Shown piece by piece: positions 9,622 to 17,046 of a stretch of 64,000 nucleotides of DNA. Origin of the DNA: Peptococcus niger (GTDB lineage Bacteria > Bacillota > Peptococcia > Peptococcales > Peptococcaceae). Position numbers and translations under genes: made by a program. The stretch spans positions 186,001 through 250,000 of the forward strand of contig NZ_FNAF01000001.1 of assembly GCF_900101835.1 (NCBI RefSeq), written 5' to 3'. How positions within the stretch are numbered: the first letter of the stretch is position 1; each line of letters begins with the position of its first letter. Under the pieces are notes generated by a model. The model worked only from the letters and a program-made list of their open reading frames with translations, searched no databases and was not told the DNA's origin.

Positions 9622-9774
9622 TTAAAAATCGCCACAAACCGCTTCGTTAAAGGCTTTTCCGAGGTCGTCAATCTTCCGATCATCGGGGTCATAGTAAATA
9701 TCCAAAGTTATTGAAGGTCTTTTATGACTTGAACGTTTAGAAACTTGCACCACCGGCACGGTGGAAGCGAGCAT
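9622..9774 (-). pseudogene. 3' fragment of a tyrosine integrase gene
   Basis: The minus-strand frame reads MLASTVPVVQVSKRSSHKRP, then SITLDIY, and ends FNEAVCGDF before the stop. This matches the C-terminal end of phage/ICE tyrosine integrases, including the region holding the nucleophilic tyrosine (TLDIY). A stop codon directly precedes the fragment. The central part of what is probably the same gene lies at 15656-15938 on the far side of the Tn4451-like element; about 16 codons around the HxLRH motif are missing. The fragment sits next to a tRNA-Leu gene, a common integrase target. Confidence 0.7.
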
Positions 9775-9835
9775 TTAACAGTGGAGCCATTTGGAAAGAT
9801 TTGTCAAGGACATAAACAAAATTTCTTTGACAAAT

Positions 9836-10000
9836 TTATATCTTCTCTGTTTCTCTCTTGATTAGCTTTAGTATTTTATCCTTGTATGTTTCCCCTGTAC
9901 CTTGCTTAAAATGTAGATTTACAGTATATTTTGTCTTTCCAATATCCATTATTAGCTGTTTATGTTGTAGTTTTTTTATATCTCTTTTTTCTTCTTCCAT
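9836..10000 (-). CDS. tnpW: transposon-encoded protein TnpW
   Basis: Short 54-aa reading frame starting ATG at 10000 with a perfect AGGAGG site ahead. The protein begins MEEEKRDIKKLQHKQ and has the recognisable TnpW core: a short beta segment (GKTKYTVNLHF), then ETYKDKILKLI and a charged end. TnpW proteins are small, of unknown function, and found almost only in Tn4451-like and related elements. Its position next to the left limit of the element fits. Family call from memory of the conserved core, so moderately sure. Confidence 0.65.
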   Translation of the reverse strand: MEEEKRDIKKLQHKQLIMDIGKTKYTVNLHFKQGTGETYKDKILKLIKRETEKI

Positions 10001-10024
10001 GTGTCCTCCTTTCCATTTTTAGAC

Positions 10025-10062
10025 AAAGAAAAAACAGTAAACCTTTTATGATTTACTGTTTC
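10025..10062 (-). terminator. terminator after the methyltransferase gene
   Basis: Nine-bp arms AACAGTAAA / TTTACTGTT are followed on the minus strand by a T-rich run (TTTTTTCTTTG). It lies between the methyltransferase stop and tnpW. Confidence 0.6.
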
Positions 10063-10101
10063 GTAAGTTGATATGTTATAGATTGTATTTAGTTGCTTGA
10101 G

Positions 10102-10893
10102 TTAAACAAACTCAATTTTATTTATAGCCATCTTCATCATATCATCGCCTATCTTTGCAAGTAAGCGATGAGAGAAACGAATATTGGGGCTTTTCATGTC
10201 ATAGTAGCCTAACATATAGCCTTTTGATGTAATTTTTATTTTGTCCGACCAGTTAAGCTCTTGCATTGGATTATTTGTATAGAATAATCCTTCTACATCG
10301 CTGATACCCATATTCTTTAGTGTCTTTGACATCATTAGCTTTAAACCAAGCTTGCCTACACTATCAAAAATCAAGCAGCCTCCTACATATCTTTTAGAAA
10401 GCTCTAAAACCAAATCCTTTACTTCGTTTCTCTTAAAATAATGAAATACCCCTGCCGCAAAGAAAACAACTCCATTTGAACCGTCTACTTCGTTCATCCA
10501 TGAATAATCTTTTAAATCACAGGCAACATTTTTTTCTCTTTCATAATTTGAAATAAGCTGATTACGAACTTCTATAACATCGGGGAAATCTACATTGACT
10601 ATCTTACAACTTCCATTATCACAAGCTTTTCCTGTTTCGTCTAAGCCACAGCCAAGATTTACAACAGTTGCCTTCGGATAAGTCTTTAGATATTCTTTGA
10701 TTTCCCACATAATATCTAACTGACGCATTGCTGCTTCAAGTGATCCAAACTCATATAAAAACGAATTATTTTTTCTCTCTAATTCTGAAAAATCATAATC
10801 CAAACTATTGCATAAATTCTTTGCGAAAATGTCTGTATAAAGTTCAGGAAATTTTTCAGAACACATTTTTCTACCATATAGTGGTACAAGCAA
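10102..10893 (-). CDS. LCM/TcmP-like class I SAM-dependent methyltransferase (cargo)
   Basis: 263-aa protein resembling the leucine carboxyl methyltransferase/TcmP group of class I SAM methyltransferases. It has an N-terminal LLVPLYGRKM segment, the glycine-rich SAM motif VVNLGCGLDETG (near residue 76), an acidic strand VNVDFPDVIEVR and a late motif FFAAGVFHYF. The substrate is unknown. The listed start is a TTG. Homologous-looking codons continue upstream for about 16 residues to an AGGAGG site, but with GTT where an initiator would be expected, so the original start may be mutated. It is cargo of the mobilizable element; a role in modifying a small molecule is only a guess. Confidence 0.6.
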   Translation of the reverse strand: MLVPLYGRKMCSEKFPELYTDIFAKNLCNSLDYDFSELERKNNSFLYEFGSLEAAMRQLDIMWEIKEYLKTYPKATVVNLGCGLDETGKACDNGSCKIVNVDFPDVIEVRNQLISNYEREKNVACDLKDYSWMNEVDGSNGVVFFAAGVFHYFKRNEVKDLVLELSKRYVGGCLIFDSVGKLGLKLMMSKTLKNMGISDVEGLFYTNNPMQELNWSDKIKITSKGYMLGYYDMKSPNIRFSHRLLAKIGDDMMKMAINKIEFV

Positions 10894-11027
10894 TGTTTCC
10901 TGAACGGTATTCTTTTCTATCTTTACTTTTTGTATTTCAACACACCTCCTTGAGTTAATTGAAATTTTATTTCACTCTATGTTTATGTCATTATATCAAT
11001 ATTTTCAATTAGTTTCAATATTTTCAA

Positions 11028-12518
11028 TTAGTTTTGCAGCCTTAACTCGTGCTTCTTGACCTGTGTTAATTCTCTGTTTCCTTGTAGTAATTTCTCTATG
11101 CAGCTCCTAACACTCTCGGCTTGTTCAACCTCTTTTCGCATATCTAAGATTTGAGAATATAGGCTATTTTTCTCTTTCTTCAAAGTGGTAACTTCTGATT
11201 TCCATTTTGATATAGCTAAGGTCTTGCTTTCTCCTAAATGTTCTTTTAGATATTTTCTTGCACTCTCAAATAAAATAATCTCTGCCGTATGTTCGTTATA
11301 AAAATCTTCTTGTTTGCTTTTCTTTAACCTGGTATAGGCTTTGTAGGTGTCTTTATGTTTCAAATATTTTTCTGCTTGGTCGATAAGCTCTACTTTGTCA
11401 TTGGTTTTCTTTTCGGTATCTTTGATAGCTCTTGTAGTCTTGTAGTTCTTATCTCTTAATGCTGATATACATTCTTTCAATTCGGGTATTGATGTAATAT
11501 TTTTCTCTTTAAGAAATTGATAGCTTTCAATGTATTGTTCTAAATCTGTATTATGGTTATCTGCATTTTCTTTTATGAAATGAGAAAGTATATCTATTAG
11601 GTTATTTTGTTTTGGCAAGGTAGTGGATTGTACAGATATATCCTCTTGGTTCTCTGTTAGATTATCTTTGCTTTTGTCTATCGTCAAACTTCTTATCCAT
11701 CTCATTAAGGCTTTTATTCTTCTTGCAATTTCTTTTAGTATTTTGTTTTGATGTTTTATTTCTCGGTTGATATTTCCTCTATCGGTGGCTATGCCTTTCT
11801 TCTCCATTTGACTTGCCGATACTCCTAAATGAATGGTCGGTATTTGCTCTATGCCCTGTCTTTCATAAGAACGGTGATCCACTTTTTCTTGTATACTGTT
11901 TTCTTCCAAATATTTGTTTGTAATATCTGCCCATGCATTTCGCCACTCTTCTGCTTTGTCTTGCTCATTCCAATCTGTTGTATTGATTTTTCTTGTTTTG
12001 TAATTGCCGTTTTTGAGTTTTACTTTTTCTCCGTTTTTATCAAGGATATATTCCTTTTTTGATTTTGCTCCCCATGTTGTATCTTCATTTAACGGTCGCA
12101 TGGTAAGTAGGATATGTGCGTGTGGGTTTCCATCTCCTTTATCGCGCAAAGCAATATCGGCACACATACCGACTTTTACAAAATTTTCTTTTACATACTC
12201 TCTTACAAGCTCAATCTGTTTTTCCCTGTCTAATTCTTTGGGCAATGCAATTTCTATTTCTCTTGCAAGCTGTGAGTTTTTACTTTTTTCGATTTTCTCT
12301 ACACTATTCCATAATGTTCCTCTGTCTGAAAATTCCTGTGGTGCATTTTGTGGTAATAGGATTTCTGTATGGGCTATTCCGCCTTTTCTTGTAAAGTCGT
12401 GGACTATGCCGTCGTATTCATTTTTTATCTTTTCACCACTTCGATAGGCGGAAGCTGCTACTGCACTTTTACCTTTGCCTCTTGAGATAATCTTTATACT
12501 GATATGATATATTGCCAT
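11028..12518 (-). CDS. mobL: MobA/MobL-family relaxase
   Basis: 496-aa conjugative relaxase of the MobA/MobL (MobQ) family. The N-terminus MAIYHISIKIISRGKGKSAV with ASAYRSGEKI is the family signature; the metal-binding histidine motif is GNPHAHILLTMRPL (near residue 130), and YERQGIEQIPTIHLG follows. The C-terminal half is a long charged coiled coil. Relaxases of this type nick at oriT and lead the strand into a helper conjugation channel. A matching candidate nic site lies about 230 bp upstream. In function it corresponds to TnpZ of Tn4451, although of a different relaxase subfamily. Confidence 0.9.
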   Translation of the reverse strand: MAIYHISIKIISRGKGKSAVAASAYRSGEKIKNEYDGIVHDFTRKGGIAHTEILLPQNAPQEFSDRGTLWNSVEKIEKSKNSQLAREIEIALPKELDREKQIELVREYVKENFVKVGMCADIALRDKGDGNPHAHILLTMRPLNEDTTWGAKSKKEYILDKNGEKVKLKNGNYKTRKINTTDWNEQDKAEEWRNAWADITNKYLEENSIQEKVDHRSYERQGIEQIPTIHLGVSASQMEKKGIATDRGNINREIKHQNKILKEIARRIKALMRWIRSLTIDKSKDNLTENQEDISVQSTTLPKQNNLIDILSHFIKENADNHNTDLEQYIESYQFLKEKNITSIPELKECISALRDKNYKTTRAIKDTEKKTNDKVELIDQAEKYLKHKDTYKAYTRLKKSKQEDFYNEHTAEIILFESARKYLKEHLGESKTLAISKWKSEVTTLKKEKNSLYSQILDMRKEVEQAESVRSCIEKLLQGNRELTQVKKHELRLQN

Positions 12519-12716
12519 AGCTAAAAACCTCCTCTCTTTTTCTGATATGGATATAGTGGTGATGGATAAGACTTCCTAAAAAAATCGGATTTCTTTTTAT
12601 CCGATTTCTTTTGGTAAGTACACAAGGGGTAGGAAATTTATTTCCGTAGGGGAGTGTAGCTCCCCTGTATCAGCTTTAGCTGATATGCTCTCTGCAAGAG
12701 CCTTCGGAGAACGCAC

Positions 12717-12750
12717 ACACCCTTTAGGGTGTATAAGTGCGCCCTTGTAA
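12717..12750 (+). other. candidate oriT: inverted repeat plus MobQ-type nic core
   Basis: Perfect 7-bp inverted repeat ACACCCT-TT-AGGGTGT (12717-12732), followed two bases later by TAAGTGCGCCCTT (12734-12746). The second matches the nic-region core of RSF1010/pTF1-type origins as I recall it (TAAGTGCGCCCT). An inverted repeat next to the nic core is the architecture of that family, and the relaxase encoded alongside is MobA/MobL. Neighbouring palindromes (AATCGGAT/ATCCGATT at 12583-12606; AGGGGAG/CTCCCCT near 12650) make up the rest of the 240-bp intergenic stretch. Confidence 0.65.
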
Positions 12751-12758
12751 ACAAGGGA

Positions 12759-13079
12759 CTATTCTTCTGTGTCGATTTCTTCCTCTTGTGTTTCTATAAT
12801 TTTGTTTTCGCTTTGTTCTCGCTTTTCTATGATTTTTAGAATTTTTTGATTAACTGCTTCTTTGATATTTTGGAATGTGATTAGCTGATAAAATTCGTCT
12901 TTGCTAAAATCCTTGCTTTCTGTAAAGATACTTTCAAAGACTGCTCCTTTTTCATAAAGCCTTTTATCTCTCTTTTTTCTTTCTTCCTGTTTCTGCTGAC
13001 CGATGAGTTTTTTTCTCTTGTTTTGTAACTGCTTAATTTCTTCTTCTGCCATTAAAATTTTTTCATCTATATTTTTCAT
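12759..13079 (-). CDS. small coiled-coil mobilization-associated protein (DUF3847-like)
   Basis: 106-aa highly charged, helical protein starting MKNIDEKILMAEEEIKQL. It resembles the small DUF3847-type proteins often encoded beside MobL relaxases in Firmicutes elements. The lysine/glutamate-rich N-terminal coiled coil and a second helical part (FSKDEFYQLITFQNIKEA) suggest an accessory DNA-binding or relaxosome role like MobC, but this is inference. It ends next to the candidate oriT and shares orientation with the relaxase gene. Confidence 0.55.
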   Translation of the reverse strand: MKNIDEKILMAEEEIKQLQNKRKKLIGQQKQEERKKRDKRLYEKGAVFESIFTESKDFSKDEFYQLITFQNIKEAVNQKILKIIEKREQSENKIIETQEEEIDTEE

Positions 13080-13114
13080 TTTCTGTTTTCCTCTCTTTCA
13101 AATTTTGAGCATAA

Positions 13115-13150
13115 GAAAAGACGATAGATGTTTTACTTTCTATCGCCCTA
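13115..13150 (-). terminator. hairpin terminator after the membrane protein gene
   Basis: Arms CGATAGA / TCTATCG with a 10-nt loop, followed on the minus strand by TCTTTTCTT. It lies between the 213-aa membrane protein gene and the DUF3847-like gene. Confidence 0.45.
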
Positions 13151-13239
13151 TATCTTTAATGTTCAGTTTTATTCAGCTCGACAAACTGGGATTTAGTTAA
13201 AATAATGTCTCGTTCCTTTATAATCTATATAGAATAATT

Positions 13240-13881
13240 TCACTCCAACCAAGTAAGAACTTCCCTGTGATATAGAATAAAGTAAAATACTAAGAAACTT
13301 ATGATGATAGAAAACAAGTACACATAGCGATTTTTCACTTTATTGAAAAACAATACTCCAAAAGCAATAGTTCCAATTCCATCCATTAGTAACTGAAACA
13401 AAAAAGTATGTGTCATGTGAAATTTTATTGCTATAGCTACCGTCTCTGAAAATAATGCTCCTACCGGCAATGAATATAAAACAGAGTTATAAAATTCATT
13501 TTTATTCCAATAATAAAGGATAAACGCTGCGATCGCACATGGTATGGATAAAATCGTAAACATTATAAATAAAGAAAAACGAAATCTATCCGAAAACATT
13601 GGAATAAACATACCAAGAATAACCTGCAATCCATAAAAACTCAATGTCATTCCAAACATATATAAGAATGAGCTAATTCCTGCACACTTATTCGATGAAC
13701 TCTTTACCACTATTATAGTATTTGAAATCATCCAAAATCCTAATAGCGTTTGAATAGAAGACCAACTCCATAAAGTATCTAATGAACAGTAATCTAACAA
13801 TCGAGTAATACATCCCACCAATATTCCAATTAAAAATATTTTTATATATGATTTTCCATCATCTTTTAACTCCCTTATCAT
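13240..13881 (-). CDS. multi-pass membrane protein of unknown function (cargo)
   Basis: 213-aa protein with about six hydrophobic segments (for example FLIGILVGCITRLLDY, FMYLFGMTL-like stretch near residue 75, LFIMFTILSIPCAIAAFIL and LFSIIISFLVFYFILY). Cytosolic ends are lysine/aspartate rich. I do not recognise the family. It is encoded within the mobilizable element, 53 bp downstream of the serine recombinase and in the same orientation, so it is probably cargo. Transport, immunity or signalling roles are all possible; there is no motif to decide. Confidence 0.5.
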   Translation of the reverse strand: MIRELKDDGKSYIKIFLIGILVGCITRLLDYCSLDTLWSWSSIQTLLGFWMISNTIIVVKSSSNKCAGISSFLYMFGMTLSFYGLQVILGMFIPMFSDRFRFSLFIMFTILSIPCAIAAFILYYWNKNEFYNSVLYSLPVGALFSETVAIAIKFHMTHTFLFQLLMDGIGTIAFGVLFFNKVKNRYVYLFSIIISFLVFYFILYHREVLTWLE

Positions 13882-13934
13882 TACATTCTATCTCCATCAT
13901 AAATTCAAATTTATCCAACTATATTATACCATTT

Positions 13935-15605
13935 TTAAGGCATTTTTTCTATATCGGCTTTTTGTGGTACTTGACAGTTGCCTATAAAGTTAAAATACAC
14001 ATCAACTTGTTGTTTTCTGTCTTTCCCTTTTCTTCCTCCTGTTGCTTCATGGACTACTACTTTTTCTATATACTCATTTATCATTGGTACTGTCAGTTCC
14101 TCAATGTCTGTATACTTCTCTATCATCTTTAGGAATTTATCGGTATCAACTTTTCTCTGATGGTAGCTTTCTATTTCCTGTTCAAAATACTGTATTTGTT
14201 TTTCTAAGTCTTGTTGTTCCGTATCATAGATATTAAATAATCTATCAAAGTGTTTTACAGGAATTTTACCAAGAGCGTGGTCTTCGTATAGCTTTGTAAT
14301 GAGGGTTGTTAATTCTGCATTTCTTGATGACAGTTTTTCTAACTTTTCTTTATCCTCTTGATACTTTTCTTCTCTTTTTTCATCGGATAACTTGTTCATC
14401 ACCTTTAGAAATTCTTGCTTTTCTTCTTTGGCAAAGTCAGTTATTCCTTTGATTGATTTTAGGAGAATTTCATTGACTGTTTTTACTTTGATGTAGTGCA
14501 TACTGCAAGAGCCTTTTCTATGTCTGTAATGTTGACATACAAAAGAGTAATCACTATCATATTTCTTTTCCTTATGTTCTGCCGGCTCTCTGTAACTTAG
14601 CTTACCGCCACAATCGGAACAGATTAAAAGTCCTGTAAATGGGTGTGAGGTTTTTCCGTACTTTGGACTTCTTCTTACTGTCTTTCTTAGCCTTTGGGCA
14701 TTATTCCATGTTTCTTCATCTATGATGGCTTCATGGGTGTTTTTGAAGATAATGAGTTCATCTTCTTTTGCCTTTCTTCGCTTTTTGGTTTTATAATCAA
14801 GGCATCTTGTTTTCCCAAGTACGGTGTGCCCCATATATTCTCTTTTTTCTAAGATATAACCTACTGTGGTCGGTGTCCAAAAATACGGGTCTTCAATTCC
14901 TCTTTTCTTTGAGCTATGATTATTTTCAGGGGAATGTATTTCTGCATAGGCTGATGGGATAAGGACTTTATCTTTGGTTAGTATATCTGCTATCTGTGTT
15001 ACTCCATATCCCTCTATAACAAGATGGTAAATGCGTTTTACGACCTTTGCACTCTCTTTATCGACAAGTAGCTCCTGTTTGTTCTTAGGGTTTCTAAAAT
15101 AGCCGTATGGAACACTTGGAGATACTCTTTTTCCTTCTTCCATTCTTGCTCTGAAGATAGATTGTATTTTTCTTGAGGTATCTCTTGCATACCATTCGTT
15201 CATGATATTTAGAAATGGGGTAAAGTCGCTTTCTGATTGTTTTTCACTATCTATTCCGTTATTGATGGCTATAAATCTTACTCCCTTTTCTTTGAAAAGT
15301 ATTTCAGTGTAAAAGCCTACTTTGAGATAATTTCTGCCAAACCTACTCATATCTTTTACTATCACAGTAGATACTTTGTTTTCTTCTACTGCTTTTATCA
15401 TCTTTTGAAATCCCTCTCTATCAAAGGTTGTTCCACTTACTCCATCATCGGTATAGTGATAGATATTTACAAAACCGTTTCTTTTGGCATAGCTTTCAAG
15501 TAGCTGTTTTTGATTGGTGATGGAATTGCTTTCTCCTTGCATTTCATCATCACGACTTAAACGCTCATAAAGGGCTGTTTGTCCTGTTCTTTTCGTATTT
15601 GACAT
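13935..15605 (-). CDS. tnpX: TnpX/TndX-type large serine recombinase
   Basis: 556-aa large serine recombinase. The N-terminal resolvase domain has the nucleophile in YERLSRDDE (Ser near residue 17) and the conserved VKDMSRFGRNY arginines. The recombinase domain follows (VPYGYFRNP to YILEKREYMGHTV), then a zinc ribbon (CSDCGGKL ... CSMHY), a long coiled coil (residues about 390-480) and a C-terminal DUF4368-like end (YFNFIG). It excises and inserts Tn4451-like elements through a circular intermediate. ATG at 15605 has a GGAGG site. It lies at the right limit of the element, as is normal for tnpX. Confidence 0.92.
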   Translation of the reverse strand: MSNTKRTGQTALYERLSRDDEMQGESNSITNQKQLLESYAKRNGFVNIYHYTDDGVSGTTFDREGFQKMIKAVEENKVSTVIVKDMSRFGRNYLKVGFYTEILFKEKGVRFIAINNGIDSEKQSESDFTPFLNIMNEWYARDTSRKIQSIFRARMEEGKRVSPSVPYGYFRNPKNKQELLVDKESAKVVKRIYHLVIEGYGVTQIADILTKDKVLIPSAYAEIHSPENNHSSKKRGIEDPYFWTPTTVGYILEKREYMGHTVLGKTRCLDYKTKKRRKAKEDELIIFKNTHEAIIDEETWNNAQRLRKTVRRSPKYGKTSHPFTGLLICSDCGGKLSYREPAEHKEKKYDSDYSFVCQHYRHRKGSCSMHYIKVKTVNEILLKSIKGITDFAKEEKQEFLKVMNKLSDEKREEKYQEDKEKLEKLSSRNAELTTLITKLYEDHALGKIPVKHFDRLFNIYDTEQQDLEKQIQYFEQEIESYHQRKVDTDKFLKMIEKYTDIEELTVPMINEYIEKVVVHEATGGRKGKDRKQQVDVYFNFIGNCQVPQKADIEKMP

Positions 15606-15655
15606 GAGAATTACCTCCTTTCCAAGTTTTTATTATTTTCTCTGTCCCTAAAAGA

Positions 15656-15938
15656 TTAATCCTTTTTCAGCGCTTTTGAATGAGTTCTCGTCACCCGCTT
15701 TGGGTCGATTCGATTATTTTTTAAATCTAAAACAAGCCAAATTTTCGACTCAAAACTGTCTGGCGTACTTCCCGATCTCCAATTTTTTCAATGATTATTG
15801 AACAAGGTTAATCCTGTACATAATTAAATCTGCAATGAATTTTGGATAAACGACGATATCTCTCGATGCTTCGTTTTTTGTCCTATCACGCTCAATGATA
15901 GTGCTATTGCAGGTTGAAACGGCCCTCTCTATATTCAT
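15656..15938 (-). pseudogene. central fragment of a tyrosine integrase gene, frameshifted
   Basis: Minus-strand translation in three successive frames gives integrase-like segments in order: RTKNEASRDIVVYPKFIADL (the usual P-K-T-x-S-R region), then IIEKIGDREVRQTVLSRKFG, then NRIDPKRVTRTHSKALKKD, which normally lies just before the HxLRHTHA motif. At least two frameshifts and loss of the 5' part make it a pseudogene. The sequence that should follow is found at 9774-9622. The Tn4451-like element therefore lies within this gene. Confidence 0.65.
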
Positions 15939-15955
15939 ATGTTTTTATAAATAAA

Positions 15956-15984
15956 ACCAAAAAATACCGGGGTCTCCCCCGGTA
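15956..15984 (-). terminator. rho-independent terminator
   Basis: TACCGGGG / CCCCGGTA stem with a 4-nt loop, followed by TTTTTT on the minus strand. It serves the transcript of the 89-aa gene upstream and marks the host side of the integrase pseudogene. Confidence 0.8.
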
Positions 15985-16047
15985 AAGCAGCTTACTCATT
16001 CCTATACAAATTTTCCAATCAGTCCGCCCTCATACCGACAGACAGGG

Positions 16048-16317
16048 TCAATCCTCGTCATCCCAGCGATTGGCAAGTTCTTGAATGGCCGCCTCCAAAA
16101 AACGGTCACGTTCAAGATCATACAGGTCAGGAAAGTCCTCCGCCGGCTTTGCCGACGGGATACAAGGATCATCCGCCAGCAAATCCGTCTCATTCTCATT
16201 CAACAATAAGTCCTCAAAAGAAGGCTTTTCCTCCAGAGCGTCTTTCCTATCCAGTTCATCCGCATCATCCATAAATGCATAAAACATGGTCCTTGCCATT
16301 ATGTGATCAATATCCAT
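16048..16317 (-). CDS. acidic hypothetical protein
   Basis: 89-aa protein starting MDIDHIMARTMFYAFMDDAD, rich in Asp, Glu and Leu, with no membrane segment or signal peptide and no recognised domain. ATG at 16317 is preceded by AGGAGAA at good spacing, and a strong terminator follows, which supports a real gene. Base composition resembles the surrounding chromosome rather than the two AT-rich mobile elements on either side. Function unknown. Confidence 0.5.
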   Translation of the reverse strand: MDIDHIMARTMFYAFMDDADELDRKDALEEKPSFEDLLLNENETDLLADDPCIPSAKPAEDFPDLYDLERDRFLEAAIQELANRWDDED

Positions 16318-16465
16318 GGTTTTCTCCTAAAGTCACCTGCAAAGGGGGTACCTTGCCGACCTTGTCCGCCCTATAATATAACAGATAAGGGCCTTGTTTG
16401 GGCAAGTTATTCCTATTGTACTGCGGGTTATGAGCCGCCAAAATACCAAGGTTACTTTTCTCAAA

Positions 16466-16948
16466 TCATACGTGAATAAACGAGACAACACCCAGCGTTG
16501 CCATGCTGACCAGGGCGGCTGCAATGCAGACTCCCAAAAAAATAGAGGGCAAAGCATCGCGCAGACGCATATTCAACACCGTTGCCACCATAGCGCCTGT
16601 CCAAGCGCCTGTCCCCGGTAGCGGAATGGCCACTAAAATACACAATCCCAGCCAGCGATATTTTTTGACATTTTGACTCTTTAAATGCGCCCGTGTTTCT
16701 ATTTTTTCTGCCCATATTGCCATGCGCGGAATTGAGCGCATCCAATTTAAAATATGCCGCATTAGCAATAGTATAAAGGGCACCGGAAGCATGTTGCCGA
16801 TAATGCTGACCAATACCACCGGTATGAAGGGTAGGCGAAGAGAAGCACCGAACGGAATAGCAGCCCGCAATTCAAGTACCGGTAGCATCGCCGTAAAAAG
16901 CACAGACATAAATTGACCGATTTCACCACCTGCAATATCAGCCAGCAT
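16466..16948 (-). CDS. small multidrug exporter family membrane protein (COG2426)
   Basis: 160-aa membrane protein of the Sm_multidrug_ex (COG2426) family. Typical features are the early LPVLELRAAIPFG, then IIGNMLPVPFILLLMR, and VAIPLPGTGAWTGAMVA, all conserved in this family. Four to five membrane segments. The open frame extends to 17014, but ATG at 16948 with AGGAGG ahead is the better start. The family name is historical and transport activity is not well established. Single gene between an acidic hypothetical gene and an NlpC/P60 hydrolase gene. Confidence 0.8.
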   Translation of the reverse strand: MLADIAGGEIGQFMSVLFTAMLPVLELRAAIPFGASLRLPFIPVVLVSIIGNMLPVPFILLLMRHILNWMRSIPRMAIWAEKIETRAHLKSQNVKKYRWLGLCILVAIPLPGTGAWTGAMVATVLNMRLRDALPSIFLGVCIAAALVSMATLGVVSFIHV

Positions 16949-17001
16949 GCACGACCTCCTTTTGGAAATAGCTCTTTTTAGGCAACAGGTCAACCGCATA
17001 T

Positions 17002-17038
17002 GAAAAAAGGACACTGAGCGACGGACCGCTCGGTGTCC
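17002..17038 (-). terminator. terminator of the NlpC/P60 gene
   Basis: Long imperfect stem GGACACTGAGCG / CGCTCGGTGTCC with TTTTTT on the minus strand directly after it. It follows the stop of the NlpC/P60 gene. Confidence 0.8.
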
Positions 17039-17046
17039 AAATATTT

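Larger units (their letters stand above)
9775..15655. mobile_element. Tn4451-like mobilizable element with serine recombinase, MobL relaxase and TnpW
   Basis: About 5.9 kb of AT-rich DNA encodes, on one strand, a TnpX-type large serine recombinase at one end, a MobA/MobL relaxase with a candidate oriT, a DUF3847-like small protein, TnpW at the other end, and two cargo genes (methyltransferase, membrane protein). Tn4451-family elements carry tnpX, a relaxase gene and tnpW and move by GA-dinucleotide-directed serine recombination. The limits given are where recognisable integrase pseudogene sequence stops on each side; the exact ends are not defined and a small host deletion is possible. No self-transfer genes are seen, so it would need a helper. 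Confidence 0.72.

Noticed and set aside
16333-16745. Alternative ORFs overlapping the COG2426 gene
   Set aside because: Out-of-frame shadows; one carries a segment that repeats the exporter gene in another frame and none has a start signal.
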